A stretch of DNA of 56,620 nucleotides from Acidovorax sp. CCYZU-2555 (GCF_018413525.1 NZ_JAHCDD010000034.1:1-56620), one strand, 5' to 3'; positions 34,451 to 42,917 are shown, numbered from the stretch's first letter. Made by a program: numbers and translations. Notes: generated by a model not told the origin, from the sequence alone.

Positions 34451-35518
34451 TCAGGCGCCGCGCACCATCGCCATGATCTTGGCGGTGTTCAGACCGCGCG
34501 CGGTCTCCTGCATCTGCGGCAGATAGCGCGCCTGCAGCTCACGGCCGTCCTTCATCACATGCTGATAGGCGTCCTTGAGCATGTCGGTCGACAGCGTACG
34601 GCCGCCCGCATAGTACTGATTGGCCACATGACCCAGCGCATAGGTCGAAGCGAAACTCATGCCGCTGCTCACCGCCTGGCGTCCCACGCCACCGAAGAAG
34701 CCCTTGCCGGCCTTGCCCAGCAAGCCGCTGAGCAGCTTGCGTCCGGCCTCTTCGAGGTACTGCGAAGTCAGGCCCACGCCCAGCGCCGCCAGCAGATCCT
34801 TGATGTGGCCGCGATCGAGTTCATAGCCATAGCTCTGGCCGATCTGATAGACCAGGCGCATCTGCAAGGGAATGATGGCCAGCGTCGACAGGTTCTCGGG
34901 CAGCAGTTCGATGGCGCCATTCATGATCGACGACTTCAGGATCTTGCTGTCCATGTCGGCAGCCGACAGAGTGCCCGGCCGGCGCTGCGCCGCCGTCGAC
35001 GGCAAGGCGTCCACGGCGGCCGGGTGCGGCACGGCCACGCCCTGGGGCAGCGCCGCTTCGGCCAGCGCAGTGCCCGCCACGGCGGTCTTCAGCGGCGCAT
35101 CGGCCACGGCGCGGGCCTGGGCATCGAAGCTTTCATCGCCACGCCCCCAGTCGCTGCCCACCGCAGCCGCAGCAGCCGGCGCAGCGGCCGCGCCGCCCAT
35201 GCCCCAGGCCTGGCGCACCTGCGCGAGAAACGCTTCTTCCTTGGGGCTGGTCTGGCCGTCGGCATCGCAGACGCAGACCGCCATCTCATAGGCCAACTGG
35301 CGCGAGTCCGTGCTGGTCAACTGCGCCAGCACGTCCTGCAACTGAACGCGGCGCAGCAGCACGTCCTGGTACAAGCCGGGCAGATTGATGGCCTGGTCTC
35401 CCGCCAGCCCTTGCGCCACCTGGCGGATCTGCTCGCGTTCACGGTCATGCTTTTCTCCATCGGCAAACGAGGCCAGCAGGCACAGGGTCAGAGTCGCGCG
35501 GATTTCGTCGTGTGTCAT
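34451..35518 (-). CDS. TerB-like / DUF697-like two-domain protein
   Basis: This 355-residue protein has an N-terminal TerB-like helical domain (residues 1-110: HDEIRATLTLCLLASFADGE; CDADGQTSPKEEAFLAQVRQ), an Ala-rich linker (about 112-175), and a C-terminal part resembling DUF697/YcjF (about 210-310: QMRLVYQIGQSYGYELDRGH; LAALGVGLTSQYLEEAGRKL, then Gly/Ala-rich amphipathic helices). TerB folds bind metal ions and take part in envelope stress and tellurite resistance systems. No other ter gene is near. Start set at MTHDEIRA. Role unknown. Confidence 0.75.
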   Translation of the reverse strand: MTHDEIRATLTLCLLASFADGEKHDREREQIRQVAQGLAGDQAINLPGLYQDVLLRRVQLQDVLAQLTSTDSRQLAYEMAVCVCDADGQTSPKEEAFLAQVRQAWGMGGAAAAPAAAAAVGSDWGRGDESFDAQARAVADAPLKTAVAGTALAEAALPQGVAVPHPAAVDALPSTAAQRRPGTLSAADMDSKILKSSIMNGAIELLPENLSTLAIIPLQMRLVYQIGQSYGYELDRGHIKDLLAALGVGLTSQYLEEAGRKLLSGLLGKAGKGFFGGVGRQAVSSGMSFASTYALGHVANQYYAGGRTLSTDMLKDAYQHVMKDGRELQARYLPQMQETARGLNTAKIMAMVRGA

Positions 35519-35751
35519 GGATGCTTCAGCTCCTGAATGGATAACAAATGGGTTGGAGCCCAAAACGGGCGCGGGGTTCCGGAAATTGGAAGCCATGGGC
35601 AAAGATTCAAGGCATGCGACCTGAAAAAACGGTCACGCGGGGATGGAACTGAAAGTGCGGCGGCGTGACGAAATCCCCATGGCAGCACCGGCCAGGCGAC
35701 CATTGCGTCGCGCCGGCAGCCCTCGCTTGTACCGTTGCGGAGACCAGACCA

Positions 35752-36144
35752 ATGACAGCACAGGACATAAGACGCGCGAAATTCGAGGAATGGGTGGCGC
35801 AGAACCACCCCGCTGCGCCGCTGGACCGAATTCCGTCTCGACCCGACGAATACGACGGCATTCTTGCCGCCTGGACCTGGGCTGCCTGGCAGGCCGCCAG
35901 TACCCTGCCCCCGGCGCTGGCCGAACCCGTCGCCTGCATTTACAAGGTCCGCGCCTTGATGCCCCAAAGCTTCACCGTCACGCATGTCGAGCTGTACCGC
36001 CCATTGGCCGCAGGCACGCTGCTTTACGCCGCTGGGCCTGCGTCCTCTTCGGCGACACCATCAGACTTGGCTGACGATATGGATCTGGCCTGCGCGCGCG
36101 GCGGCGCGGCTTACTGGCAATCGCCCTGTGACGCGCCGCGGTGA
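35752..36144 (+). CDS. Hypothetical protein
   Basis: This 130-residue protein begins MTAQDIRRAKFEEWVAQNHP and contains W-rich YDGILAAWTWAAWQAASTLP. Sequences of this type occur in phage-derived and plasmid regions of betaproteobacteria. The start at 35752 gives the conserved-looking N-terminus; upstream in-frame starts are unconvincing. No domain recognised. Confidence 0.55.
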   Translation: MTAQDIRRAKFEEWVAQNHPAAPLDRIPSRPDEYDGILAAWTWAAWQAASTLPPALAEPVACIYKVRALMPQSFTVTHVELYRPLAAGTLLYAAGPASSSATPSDLADDMDLACARGGAAYWQSPCDAPR

Positions 36145-36163
36145 GCGAGGCGGCGCGCCGTTT

Positions 36164-36298
36164 TTACCAGGGAACAAACATCGCGATCACCAAGAACGCG
36201 AGAATCACGCCAAAGATGAGGAGCGCGCGGGAGGTGAAAAAGCTGCTGCGAAAAGATGCATCGCGTTTGGCCTGGGTTTTGTCGGGGGGTGTATTCAT
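36164..36298 (-). CDS. 44-residue single-span membrane protein
   Basis: The frame reads MNTPPDKTQAKRDASFRSSF and continues into one membrane helix (about residues 24-42, ending FLVIAMFVPW). The cytoplasmic N-terminus is basic. It lies between the hypothetical gene and the CsbD-like gene, upstream of whose terminator it is separate. Too short for most gene callers; no family recognised. Confidence 0.5.
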   Translation of the reverse strand: MNTPPDKTQAKRDASFRSSFFTSRALLIFGVILAFLVIAMFVPW

Positions 36299-36355
36299 AG
36301 GTCAACCTTGGGTAGCTTGCGATCTGGGCGCCTAGGAATCGGGCGCCGTTGAAAC

Positions 36356-36387
36356 AAAAATGCCCCCGCAGCATGCGCAACGGGGGC
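36356..36387 (-). terminator. Intrinsic terminator after the CsbD-like gene
   Basis: On the minus strand GCCCCCG (from 36387) pairs with CGGGGGC (to 36362) and is followed by A and a run of five T. It stands 34 bp beyond the CsbD-like stop. Confidence 0.8.
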
Positions 36388-36420
36388 CTGGGCTGGTCCG
36401 GCATGCCGGACCCTGCGCCG

Positions 36421-36603
36421 TTATTTCTTGGCCAGGTCCTTGGCGACTTCCTTCACATCGCCGACGGCCTTCTGCGTCTGGCCTTCGACCTGCTTGGCAA
36501 CGCCCTTGGCCTGTTGCTCTGGGCTGTTGATCACTTCACCCGCCTTTTGCTGAACCTTGCCAGCTGCGTCCTTGAGCGTACCCTTGATTTGATCGGTGTT
36601 CAT
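36421..36603 (-). CDS. CsbD-family stress protein
   Basis: This 60-residue hydrophilic helical protein begins MNTDQIKGTLKDAAGKVQQK and carries the CsbD family pattern of Lys/Gln/Gly-rich amphipathic repeats (KGVAKQVEGQTQKAVGDVKE). CsbD-like proteins accumulate in general stress; their action is not established. Own terminator downstream. Confidence 0.88.
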   Translation of the reverse strand: MNTDQIKGTLKDAAGKVQQKAGEVINSPEQQAKGVAKQVEGQTQKAVGDVKEVAKDLAKK

Positions 36604-36737
36604 AGTGTTCCCTTGTGGCTGGACCGTCTTGACGGCCCTTGGTTGAAGTACGCCTCAAGGATGCATCACCGCCGGGCGGATGGCGGTAGGCGCAAAAGAG
36701 GATGAACCGTGGGCATTGGCTTACATCCTCGCGCAGT

Positions 36738-37523
36738 TCAGCGCATCACCAGCCCGCCGTCGACAAACAGCACCTGCCCCGTCATGAAGCCGCTGAGTTC
36801 CGACGCCAGAAACAGCACCGGCCCGGCCACGTCTTCGGGGCTGGCGAGCCGGCGCAGCGGCGTGGCCGCGATCAACGACTCGCGAAACGATTCCTTGGTG
36901 TTGCGCGTGCCCTGCGTGGGGTAGACCAGACCGGGCGCGACGCAGTTGACGCGAATGCCCACGGGCCCCAATTCGCTCGCCAGATTGCGGCTGAACGCCA
37001 CCAGTGCCGACTTGGCCGTGGTGTAGTCGTGGTACGGCACGACCGGGTGCTCGACCAGATTGCTCACGATATTGACAATGCTGCCGCGCGCGCGCTGGCG
37101 CATCTGCGGCAGCACGGCGCTGCAGACATTGAAGGCCGCGCCCACGGCGCCGTCGAACTGCGCCTGGTAGTCGCTCCATTCGAGCGCATCGAAATGGCTG
37201 CGGCGCTCGGGGTCGAACGCATAGGGGCGAAAAGCGTTGTTGACCACGATGTCGATGGCCCCGGCTTCGCCCACGATGGCGTCGACCATGGCCTGCACCG
37301 CGGGCTTGGAGCCCACATCGGCCTTGACGGCCCAGGCGTCGCCGCCCACCGCCGTGCAGGCCGCCGCCGTCTGCGCCGCGGCCGCGTCGTTGGACAGGTG
37401 ATTGATGGCCACGGTCGCGCCCTGGCGCGCAAAGGCGACGGCGATGGCCGCGCCTATGCCACGGCTCGCGCCCGTGACCAGCACCACCTTGCCGCGCAGC
37501 CCCATTGCCGAATCCTGCACCAT
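36738..37523 (-). CDS. Short-chain dehydrogenase/reductase (last gene of TPP-riboswitch operon)
   Basis: This 261-residue SDR has the cofactor motif TGASRGIG (17-24), the NNA motif (95-97) and the catalytic set Ser154, Tyr167 and Lys171 (YTTAK). It resembles FabG-like oxidoreductases that interconvert carbonyls and alcohols with NAD(P)H. It begins one base after the stop of the binding-protein gene, so it belongs to the operon. In that setting it could reduce the aldehyde made by the LuxC-like enzyme to an alcohol. This role is inferred from context. A second in-frame ATG (MGLRG) at 37505 is possible. Confidence 0.88.
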   Translation of the reverse strand: MVQDSAMGLRGKVVLVTGASRGIGAAIAVAFARQGATVAINHLSNDAAAAQTAAACTAVGGDAWAVKADVGSKPAVQAMVDAIVGEAGAIDIVVNNAFRPYAFDPERRSHFDALEWSDYQAQFDGAVGAAFNVCSAVLPQMRQRARGSIVNIVSNLVEHPVVPYHDYTTAKSALVAFSRNLASELGPVGIRVNCVAPGLVYPTQGTRNTKESFRESLIAATPLRRLASPEDVAGPVLFLASELSGFMTGQVLFVDGGLVMR

Positions 37524-37524
37524 C

Positions 37525-38544
37525 TCAAGCCCCTGGAATCAAGCTGCTGTCCACCACATCGGACATCTTGAGCTGCTTTTGCACCAGCCCCAGCGCGCGG
37601 TAGGTGTCGGCGCCCTTTTGCAGCGCCGCGAGATCGAAACTGCCCAGGCGCGGCGCCGCGCCCTTGGCCTGCGCCGTGGGCAGCGAGGACGCATTGCGCA
37701 GGCGTATCACGTCGAGATTGATCTCGCGGTTCGTGCCGTCGATCGCGTGCTTGCCGGCCAGCTGCGCGGCTTCTTCGGGGTTGGCGATCATCCAGGCCGC
37801 GCTGTCGCGGTAGCCCTGCAGGAACGCCTTGAGCAGATCCTTCTTCTGGCGCAGCACTTCCTCGCGCACCACGAACATGTCGCTGGAGATGTTGAGGTGG
37901 TCGCGCACCTGCATGATGTTGACTTCGCCAATGCCCTTGCGCAGGCCCACGGCCAGCCCGGTGTCGGTCGCTGCCGTGGCATCGACCTGGCCTTGCATCA
38001 GCGGCGCGAAGTTCAGCAGGCCGGTGACGACAATCTGCACATCCGACTCCTTGAGGCCGGCCTGGTGCAGCATCACCAGCAGGTTCTGGCGCGTGCCGCT
38101 GGCCAGGCTGTAGACGCCGATCTTCTTGCCCTTGAGGTCGGCCGGCTTCTGTATGCCCGACGACTTGAGCGAGACCACGTTGAACACGTTCTGCGGGTAG
38201 ATGTCGTAGATCGCGACCAGCTTCTCGCCCTTGTCGAGCGCCATGAAGAACGAGCCGGGATCGGTGAACGCCACATCGCCCTGGCCGCTGAGAATGTTGC
38301 GGATCGCGTCGCCGCCGCCCGCGCCCGGCAGATAGGTCAGCTCCACGCCTTGCGCCTTGAAGAAGCCCTTGTCGGGTTCGGCCAGGATATTGGTGATCTC
38401 GCTGATGGGCTTGCTCCAGCCCGCGAGGCGGATCTTGCCCTGCACGTTGGCGGCGCCGGCGGTGCCCGCCAAGGTCAGGCCGGCCAGGCCGCCCAGCAGG
38501 CTGCGGCGGGAGATGAACGAAGACGGGTGGTGCATTGCAGTCAT
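37525..38544 (-). CDS. NMT1/ThiY-SsuA-type ABC substrate-binding protein
   Basis: This 339-residue periplasmic protein has a twin-arginine type signal (Arg13-Arg14, SRRSLLGGLAGLTLAGTAGA) and an NMT1/THI5-like fold (VQGKIRLAGWSKPISEITNI; LPGAGGGDAIRNILSGQGDV; LKGKKIGVYSLASGTRQNLL). The family includes ThiY, which binds formylaminopyrimidine, and the sulfonate-binding SsuA. Control by a TPP riboswitch favours a thiamin-related ligand such as a pyrimidine or thiazole fragment. It lies 15 bp after the permease gene. Confidence 0.88.
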   Translation of the reverse strand: MTAMHHPSSFISRRSLLGGLAGLTLAGTAGAANVQGKIRLAGWSKPISEITNILAEPDKGFFKAQGVELTYLPGAGGGDAIRNILSGQGDVAFTDPGSFFMALDKGEKLVAIYDIYPQNVFNVVSLKSSGIQKPADLKGKKIGVYSLASGTRQNLLVMLHQAGLKESDVQIVVTGLLNFAPLMQGQVDATAATDTGLAVGLRKGIGEVNIMQVRDHLNISSDMFVVREEVLRQKKDLLKAFLQGYRDSAAWMIANPEEAAQLAGKHAIDGTNREINLDVIRLRNASSLPTAQAKGAAPRLGSFDLAALQKGADTYRALGLVQKQLKMSDVVDSSLIPGA

Positions 38545-38559
38545 GGCGATCAGGATTTT

Positions 38560-39348
38560 TCAGCGCGCGCGCGCAGTGGACGAAAGAGGAAAGGCGTGGG
38601 AGCGCAGCAGCCGGCGCTCGAGCAGCATGCAGGCCTGGTACAGCAGCAGGCCTATGGCCGCGATGATGACCAGGGCCGCGAACATCAAGGTGGTGTCCAT
38701 CATTCCCTGGGCAGCGATGACCACGGCGCCCAGGCCGCGGCTCGCGCCCATGAATTCGGCCACCACCACGCCGACCAGCGCCAGCACCACGGCCACGCGC
38801 AGGCCCGCAAGAATCGCCGGCAGGCCCGTGGGCAGCTTGAGGCGCAGCAGCGTCTGCAGGCGCGTCGCGCCCAGCATGCGAAACAGCTGCAGCCGCTGGG
38901 CATCGACCTGGCGCAGGCCGGTGAGCGTGTTTTCCATCAGCGGAAAAAAGCAGATCAGCGCGGTGATCAGCACCGTGGGCAGCAGGCCGAAGCCGAACCA
39001 CAGCACGAACAGCGGCGCGAGCGCGAGCTTGGGAACGACCTGGCTCACCACCACATAGGGCTTGAGCACGCTCTCGAGCAGCGCCGACTCCGCCAGCGCC
39101 ATGCCCGCGAACAGGCCGAACAGCCCGCCCGCTGCCAAGCCCAGCAACAGCGCCTGCAGCGTGGCGGCGATATGCGGCCAGAAATAGCCCGAAGCCAGGC
39201 CCGTCCACAGCGCCGCCGCCACGGCCGAAGGCGCGGGCAGCACCAGCGCCGACAGGCCAGACTGGCGCACGATCAGCTCCCACAGGCCCAGCAAAATCAA
39301 CAGCAGCGCCGCGGCCATGAGCCGCGCCTGCAATGGCGTCGGGTTCAT
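38560..39348 (-). CDS. ABC transporter permease (ThiX/SsuC type)
   Basis: This 262-residue inner-membrane protein has about six helices and the permease loop that contacts the ATPase (around residues 155-180: FRMLGATRLQTLLRLKLPTG). It belongs to the SsuC/TauC/ThiX branch. Start set at MNPTPLQ, whose ATG overlaps the upstream ATPase stop by 4 bp; the longer reading lies inside that gene. Partner of the flanking ATPase and binding protein. Confidence 0.9.
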   Translation of the reverse strand: MNPTPLQARLMAAALLLILLGLWELIVRQSGLSALVLPAPSAVAAALWTGLASGYFWPHIAATLQALLLGLAAGGLFGLFAGMALAESALLESVLKPYVVVSQVVPKLALAPLFVLWFGFGLLPTVLITALICFFPLMENTLTGLRQVDAQRLQLFRMLGATRLQTLLRLKLPTGLPAILAGLRVAVVLALVGVVVAEFMGASRGLGAVVIAAQGMMDTTLMFAALVIIAAIGLLLYQACMLLERRLLRSHAFPLSSTARAR

Positions 39349-40091
39349 GCGGCGGTCCTGTCCATGGCGGCGCGCACGCGCGCGCAATATTCGTTGAATT
39401 CAGGACCATGGCGCATGGCCTGGGTGCGCGGCGCGGGCAGCTTGATTTCGATGTCGTCGACGATGCGCCCGCCGTGCATCAGCGCGATGCGGTCGCCCAC
39501 ATACACGGCCTCGTTGATGTCATGCGTCACGAACAGCACCGTGGTGCCCAGCGCGCGGCAGGTGCGCAGCAGATCGTCCTGCAGCTCGGCGCGCGTGATC
39601 GCGTCCAGCGCCGCGAACGGCTCGTCGAGCAGCAGCAGCGGCGGCTCGAGCATCAGCGCGCGCGCCAGCGCCACGCGGCTTTGCTGGCCGCCCGAAAGCT
39701 GGCGCGGATAGTCGTGTGCATGGTCGGCAAGACCCAGCTGCGCCAGCAGCTGCAGCGCGCGCGCTTGGTCTTGCGGCGTGGGCTTGCGCTGCAGCGACAC
39801 CGGCAGCAGCACATTGCCCAGCACCTGGTGCCAGTCGAGCAGCGTGGGCGCCTGGAACATGAAGCCCAGCTGCGGGCCGGGCGCGGCGAGTTCACCGCCG
39901 TTGAGCAGAATATGCCCCGACTGCGGGCGCAACAGGCCCGCGGCCAGCTGCAGCAGCGTGGTCTTGCCGCAGCCGCTGCGGCCCAGCAGGCAGTGGAAAT
40001 CACCGGCCTGCATGCGCCAGTCGACGCCGTTGACCACGGGCGCGCGGCCCGGGTAGGTGAACACCACCTTCTGGATATCAAGAAACGCCAT
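39345..40091 (-). CDS. ABC transporter ATP-binding protein (ThiZ/SsuB type)
   Basis: This 248-residue ATPase has Walker A GRSGCGKTT (37-45), a Q-loop in FMFQAPTLLDW, signature LSGGQQSR, Walker B LLLLDEPFAALD and H-loop VTHDINEA. It energises import by the adjacent permease and binding protein. Start set at MAFLDIQ, 2 bp after the LuxC-like stop; upstream in-frame sequence is the end of that gene in another frame. Confidence 0.92.
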   Translation of the reverse strand: MAFLDIQKVVFTYPGRAPVVNGVDWRMQAGDFHCLLGRSGCGKTTLLQLAAGLLRPQSGHILLNGGELAAPGPQLGFMFQAPTLLDWHQVLGNVLLPVSLQRKPTPQDQARALQLLAQLGLADHAHDYPRQLSGGQQSRVALARALMLEPPLLLLDEPFAALDAITRAELQDDLLRTCRALGTTVLFVTHDINEAVYVGDRIALMHGGRIVDDIEIKLPAPRTQAMRHGPEFNEYCARVRAAMDRTAA

Positions 40092-40093
40092 GG

Positions 40094-41575
40094 TCAATCC
40101 GCATAGGGCGCAAACGGCTGGGCCGCGATTTCGGCCGACTGCTCGATCTCGGTCATGCGCACCAGGTCGAGCAGATTGAAACGCCCGTCGTGGTGCCAGC
40201 CGGCCTCGGGCATGCTCATCGCGCCAATGGCGCTGATGCGCGTGACGCCCGCCGCGCCCAGCAGGCCCGCGAGACGGTACAACGTCTCGGGCGCGGCCGC
40301 GATGCCCGCGGTCTGCAGGAATTCGCGCTGCGCCGCGACCACGGGCACCACGGCATCGAGCGAATCGACGCCCACCACGGCAATCGTGCGGTACAGCGCC
40401 GTGGGCGCCAGGGGCTGCAGGCTGTCGCTGTACGCCACGCTCCACGGCGCATCGGCCGGGCCTATCAGCAGGTCTTCGCCGTCACCCGCAGGCGCGCGCC
40501 ACTCCACGGACTGCTGCCATTTGGCGACGGCCGCGCCCTCTTCCAGATCGAGCGCGCGGCGCGCGAAGCGCCGCTGCAGGTTGGCGAGTTCGGCCGCGAG
40601 ATAGTCGGCAAACGCGCGCGGCGACACCGGCGCGCCGCGCTCCACATAGAACACATGCGGCGAGTAGCAGCCCTGTTGGTCGTAGCGCATCACATCCCAG
40701 GCCGCGAGCCGCGCCACGGCCGGCGCCTTGAGCGCGTCCAGCGCCTGGGCGCCCACCAGGCCGAAGCCCAGCTTGTGGCCATGGGGCAGAAAGCGCGTGG
40801 TCACGGGCAGGCGACGGCGCAGCGCATCGAGCGAGGCATTGCCGCCATAGGCCAGCACCGTGTCGGCCTGGGCATAAAGCGCGGCCGCGCCTTCGGCGCC
40901 CAGGCCGGTCTCGCCGCCCGCGCCGCTCCACCAGACCACGGCCAGGCAATCGGCCAGCGGCGGATGCACTTCGGCCAGCAGCCGTGCGAACCAGCCCGCG
41001 AACAGCGGCTCGGCGCTGGCCAGCTTGCCTATGCTGGGCGCCTTGACCAGCAGGCCGCACAGCAGGCTCCACAGCGACAGCGCGGGCACATTGCCGGCCC
41101 AGCTGTGCACCAGCAGATCGGGCCCGAAAGCGCGCACCGCCCCGCCCTTGGGCGCGGGCTCAAAGCCGTCGAGCACGCCGGGGTTGGCGAAGTCTTCGGC
41201 GACGAAGCGGCGCAGCTGGGCGGCGCGAAACGTCTTGAAGAATCCCGAGAGGCCCAGCCGCACCATGTCGGCGTCGTAGCCGCTGACCACGGGCAGCCAG
41301 GTTTCGGCATCACGGCGATACGCATCATTGCGGTCCAGCAGACGCGCGATCGCGCGGTCTATCGCGTCGATGATTTCGGCCACGGGCATGGCCCGCAGCT
41401 GCAAGTCGGCGGCCGCGCGCACGCGCTCGACAAGCGCCTGCATCTGCGCGGCCGTCAGCACCGGCACCGCGACTTCGAGCCGCTGGCTGCCCTGCGCGAA
41501 CGCCAGCACATGCCACTGCACTTCGTCGTCGCGCAGGCCCGGCAGATAGCCCGCGGTGATGCGCGTGATGGTCAT
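40094..41575 (-). CDS. LuxC-family acyl reductase
   Basis: This 493-residue protein belongs to the LuxC family, NADPH-dependent reductases that take an acyl thioester on an active-site Cys and release an aldehyde. The expected nucleophile is Cys303 in YDQQGCYSPHVFYVE, the position of the known Cys in Vibrio LuxC. Other family parts are FGPDLLVHSWAGNVPALSLW and VLAYGGNASLDALRR. It overlaps the LuxE-like gene by 4 bp, as in a coupled pair. There are no luciferase genes, so bioluminescence is excluded; the TPP riboswitch upstream points to a thiamin-related acid or acyl substrate. Confidence 0.9.
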   Translation of the reverse strand: MTITRITAGYLPGLRDDEVQWHVLAFAQGSQRLEVAVPVLTAAQMQALVERVRAAADLQLRAMPVAEIIDAIDRAIARLLDRNDAYRRDAETWLPVVSGYDADMVRLGLSGFFKTFRAAQLRRFVAEDFANPGVLDGFEPAPKGGAVRAFGPDLLVHSWAGNVPALSLWSLLCGLLVKAPSIGKLASAEPLFAGWFARLLAEVHPPLADCLAVVWWSGAGGETGLGAEGAAALYAQADTVLAYGGNASLDALRRRLPVTTRFLPHGHKLGFGLVGAQALDALKAPAVARLAAWDVMRYDQQGCYSPHVFYVERGAPVSPRAFADYLAAELANLQRRFARRALDLEEGAAVAKWQQSVEWRAPAGDGEDLLIGPADAPWSVAYSDSLQPLAPTALYRTIAVVGVDSLDAVVPVVAAQREFLQTAGIAAAPETLYRLAGLLGAAGVTRISAIGAMSMPEAGWHHDGRFNLLDLVRMTEIEQSAEIAAQPFAPYAD

Positions 41576-42654
41576 GCCGTCGCGGCCTTGACGAACTCGT
41601 CAACGGCCAGCGAGCAGCCCTTGGCCGCAGCGCCTTCGGCGCGGCCCAGCAGCAGGAAGCCGCCGTCGGCCCAGAGGCCTACGTCTTCGGTCAGAATGGT
41701 CGTGACCGCGTTGTAGTTGGCCAGATCGCAATGCACCAGAATGCCGCGCTCGCCGGCCGCGACGCTGCGCCCCGTGACGGGCTCGACCAGGCGCGAGCGA
41801 ATCCAGTGCGGGCCCGACTTCACCGACGGCAGCGTCGCATTGCCCGCGTCATAGAACTGCGTGCTCAGCTCGGTCATGCCATACATGTTGATGCACTGGG
41901 TGCGCGGCACGCCGAACAGCGCCGACAGATCGGCATAGAAGTCTTCCAGCGGCAGCTCGCGCGACTGGCCCTTGTAGCCGCCGGTGTCGAGAATGCGGCT
42001 GCCCGCGGGCAGGCGAAAGCTGCGGCCCTGGGCGCGCAAGGCGTCCATCACATGCACCAGGCTGAAGCTCGCGCCCAGCAGCGCATAGGGCAGTCCGCTG
42101 CGCTCGGACGCTTCCAGTGCGGCGCACAAGCCCGGCATGTCGAGGCCTTCGGGCGTCAGAAAGTAGCGGCTGTCGGGCGTGCCAAACTCAGACTTGGCCA
42201 GCGCCAGGTAGTGCGCCAGCGACGAGTTGGGCATGGCCTGCTCGTCGGGAAACAGAATGCCCATGGGCAGGCGCGCCTGGCCCTGCATGAAGCGCTGGGC
42301 GAAGTTGCGCGTCATCGACAGATCGTAGACATCGAGCTGCGGGTGAAAGTGCCGCCCGCGCGCCGCGCGGCCCGTGGTGCCGCTGGTCATGAACACGCGC
42401 TCGTCGGCCGATGCCGGCGCGCTGCGCAGCTCCATGGCCTTGAACGCATCGATGGGCACGGCCGGCATGTCGCTCCAGGTCTTCACATTGCGCAGCGTCG
42501 CGCCGCGCCGCTGGCAGAAACTGCGAAACGGCGCATTCGATTCGTATTGGTAGGCGAACAGGCGCAGCGCGAGTTGATCGAACTGGTCGTCGGTGCACCC
42601 ATCGAGCGCGATGAATGCAAGCAGATCTGCGACCAGCGAGGCGGCCTTGTCCAT
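41572..42654 (-). CDS. LuxE-family acyl-protein synthetase (first gene of TPP-riboswitch operon)
   Basis: This 360-residue enzyme is of the LuxE type. LuxE proteins activate a carboxylic acid with ATP to an acyl-adenylate, then carry it on a C-terminal Cys to LuxC. The adenylate loop is FMTSGTTG (88-95); YGMTELSTQFYD and the C-terminal LGRAEGAAAKGCSLAVDEF with Cys347, 13 residues from the end, match the family, whose Vibrio member has its Cys 14 residues from the end. Start set at MDKAASL, with CGAAGG six nt upstream (plus-strand 42661-42666). That ribosome site can be masked by the riboswitch expression platform. Confidence 0.88.
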   Translation of the reverse strand: MDKAASLVADLLAFIALDGCTDDQFDQLALRLFAYQYESNAPFRSFCQRRGATLRNVKTWSDMPAVPIDAFKAMELRSAPASADERVFMTSGTTGRAARGRHFHPQLDVYDLSMTRNFAQRFMQGQARLPMGILFPDEQAMPNSSLAHYLALAKSEFGTPDSRYFLTPEGLDMPGLCAALEASERSGLPYALLGASFSLVHVMDALRAQGRSFRLPAGSRILDTGGYKGQSRELPLEDFYADLSALFGVPRTQCINMYGMTELSTQFYDAGNATLPSVKSGPHWIRSRLVEPVTGRSVAAGERGILVHCDLANYNAVTTILTEDVGLWADGGFLLLGRAEGAAAKGCSLAVDEFVKAATA

Positions 42655-42660
42655 GGAAAT

Positions 42661-42692
42661 CCTTCGAGAGCGTAAAACGAATGCTCCGAAGG
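42661..42692 (-). promoter_or_regulatory. Shine-Dalgarno-sequestering hairpin of the riboswitch expression platform
   Basis: On the minus strand CCTTCG (42692-42687) can pair with CGAAGG (42666-42661), the ribosome site of the LuxE-like gene, over a 20-nt loop; GAG/CTC extend it after one mismatch. This gives translational control, usual for TPP riboswitches in Gram-negative bacteria. No T-run follows, so it is not a terminator. Confidence 0.65.
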
Positions 42693-42738
42693 CCCCTCGC
42701 CCGTGCGCGCGGCAAGGCGCAGCCACGTCAGGGTGCAA

Positions 42739-42811
42739 GCTCTTCTTACGCCGGAATGACCCGGGTCAAGTTCTCGGGTGTAGATCTCAGCACTGGCGTG
42801 CACCCCGGAGC
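42739..42811 (-). ncRNA. TPP riboswitch (THI element)
   Basis: On the minus strand the aptamer shows the conserved order: GCTCCGGGGTGC, then the core GCTGAGA, ACACCCGAGAACTTGA, CCCGGGTCATTCCGGCG and TAAGAAGAGC. P1 is closed by GCTC/GAGC, as GACU/AGUC closes the E. coli thiM aptamer. The helix-junction bases CTGAGA and the CCGGCG segment that contact TPP are intact. A -10-like TAAGAT lies at 42825-42820, placing the transcription start next to the aptamer. The first gene downstream is LuxE-like, 85 bp on. High TPP should turn the operon off. Confidence 0.93.
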
Positions 42812-42884
42812 GAGGCGCTATCTTAGCGCAGCCGATCAGCGAACGTGCCAGCGCTCTTTATCCTTCTTCTACACGCGCGTATGA

Positions 42885-42902
42885 TGTACTTAACTTTGTA
42901 CA
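42885..42902. promoter_or_regulatory. Palindromic candidate operator of the toxin-antitoxin pair
   Basis: TGTAC-TTAACTTT-GTACA lies 15 bp upstream of the antitoxin ATG in an AT-rich segment. Phd-type antitoxins bind dyads of this kind at their own promoter. Autoregulation is inferred from family habit. Confidence 0.5.
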
Positions 42903-42917
42903 AATTTCAAGGCAGCC

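Noticed and set aside
40094-42654. Bioluminescence operon suggested by LuxC and LuxE homologues
   Set aside because: No luxA, luxB or luxD is present; the genes sit behind a TPP riboswitch with an ABC importer and SDR.
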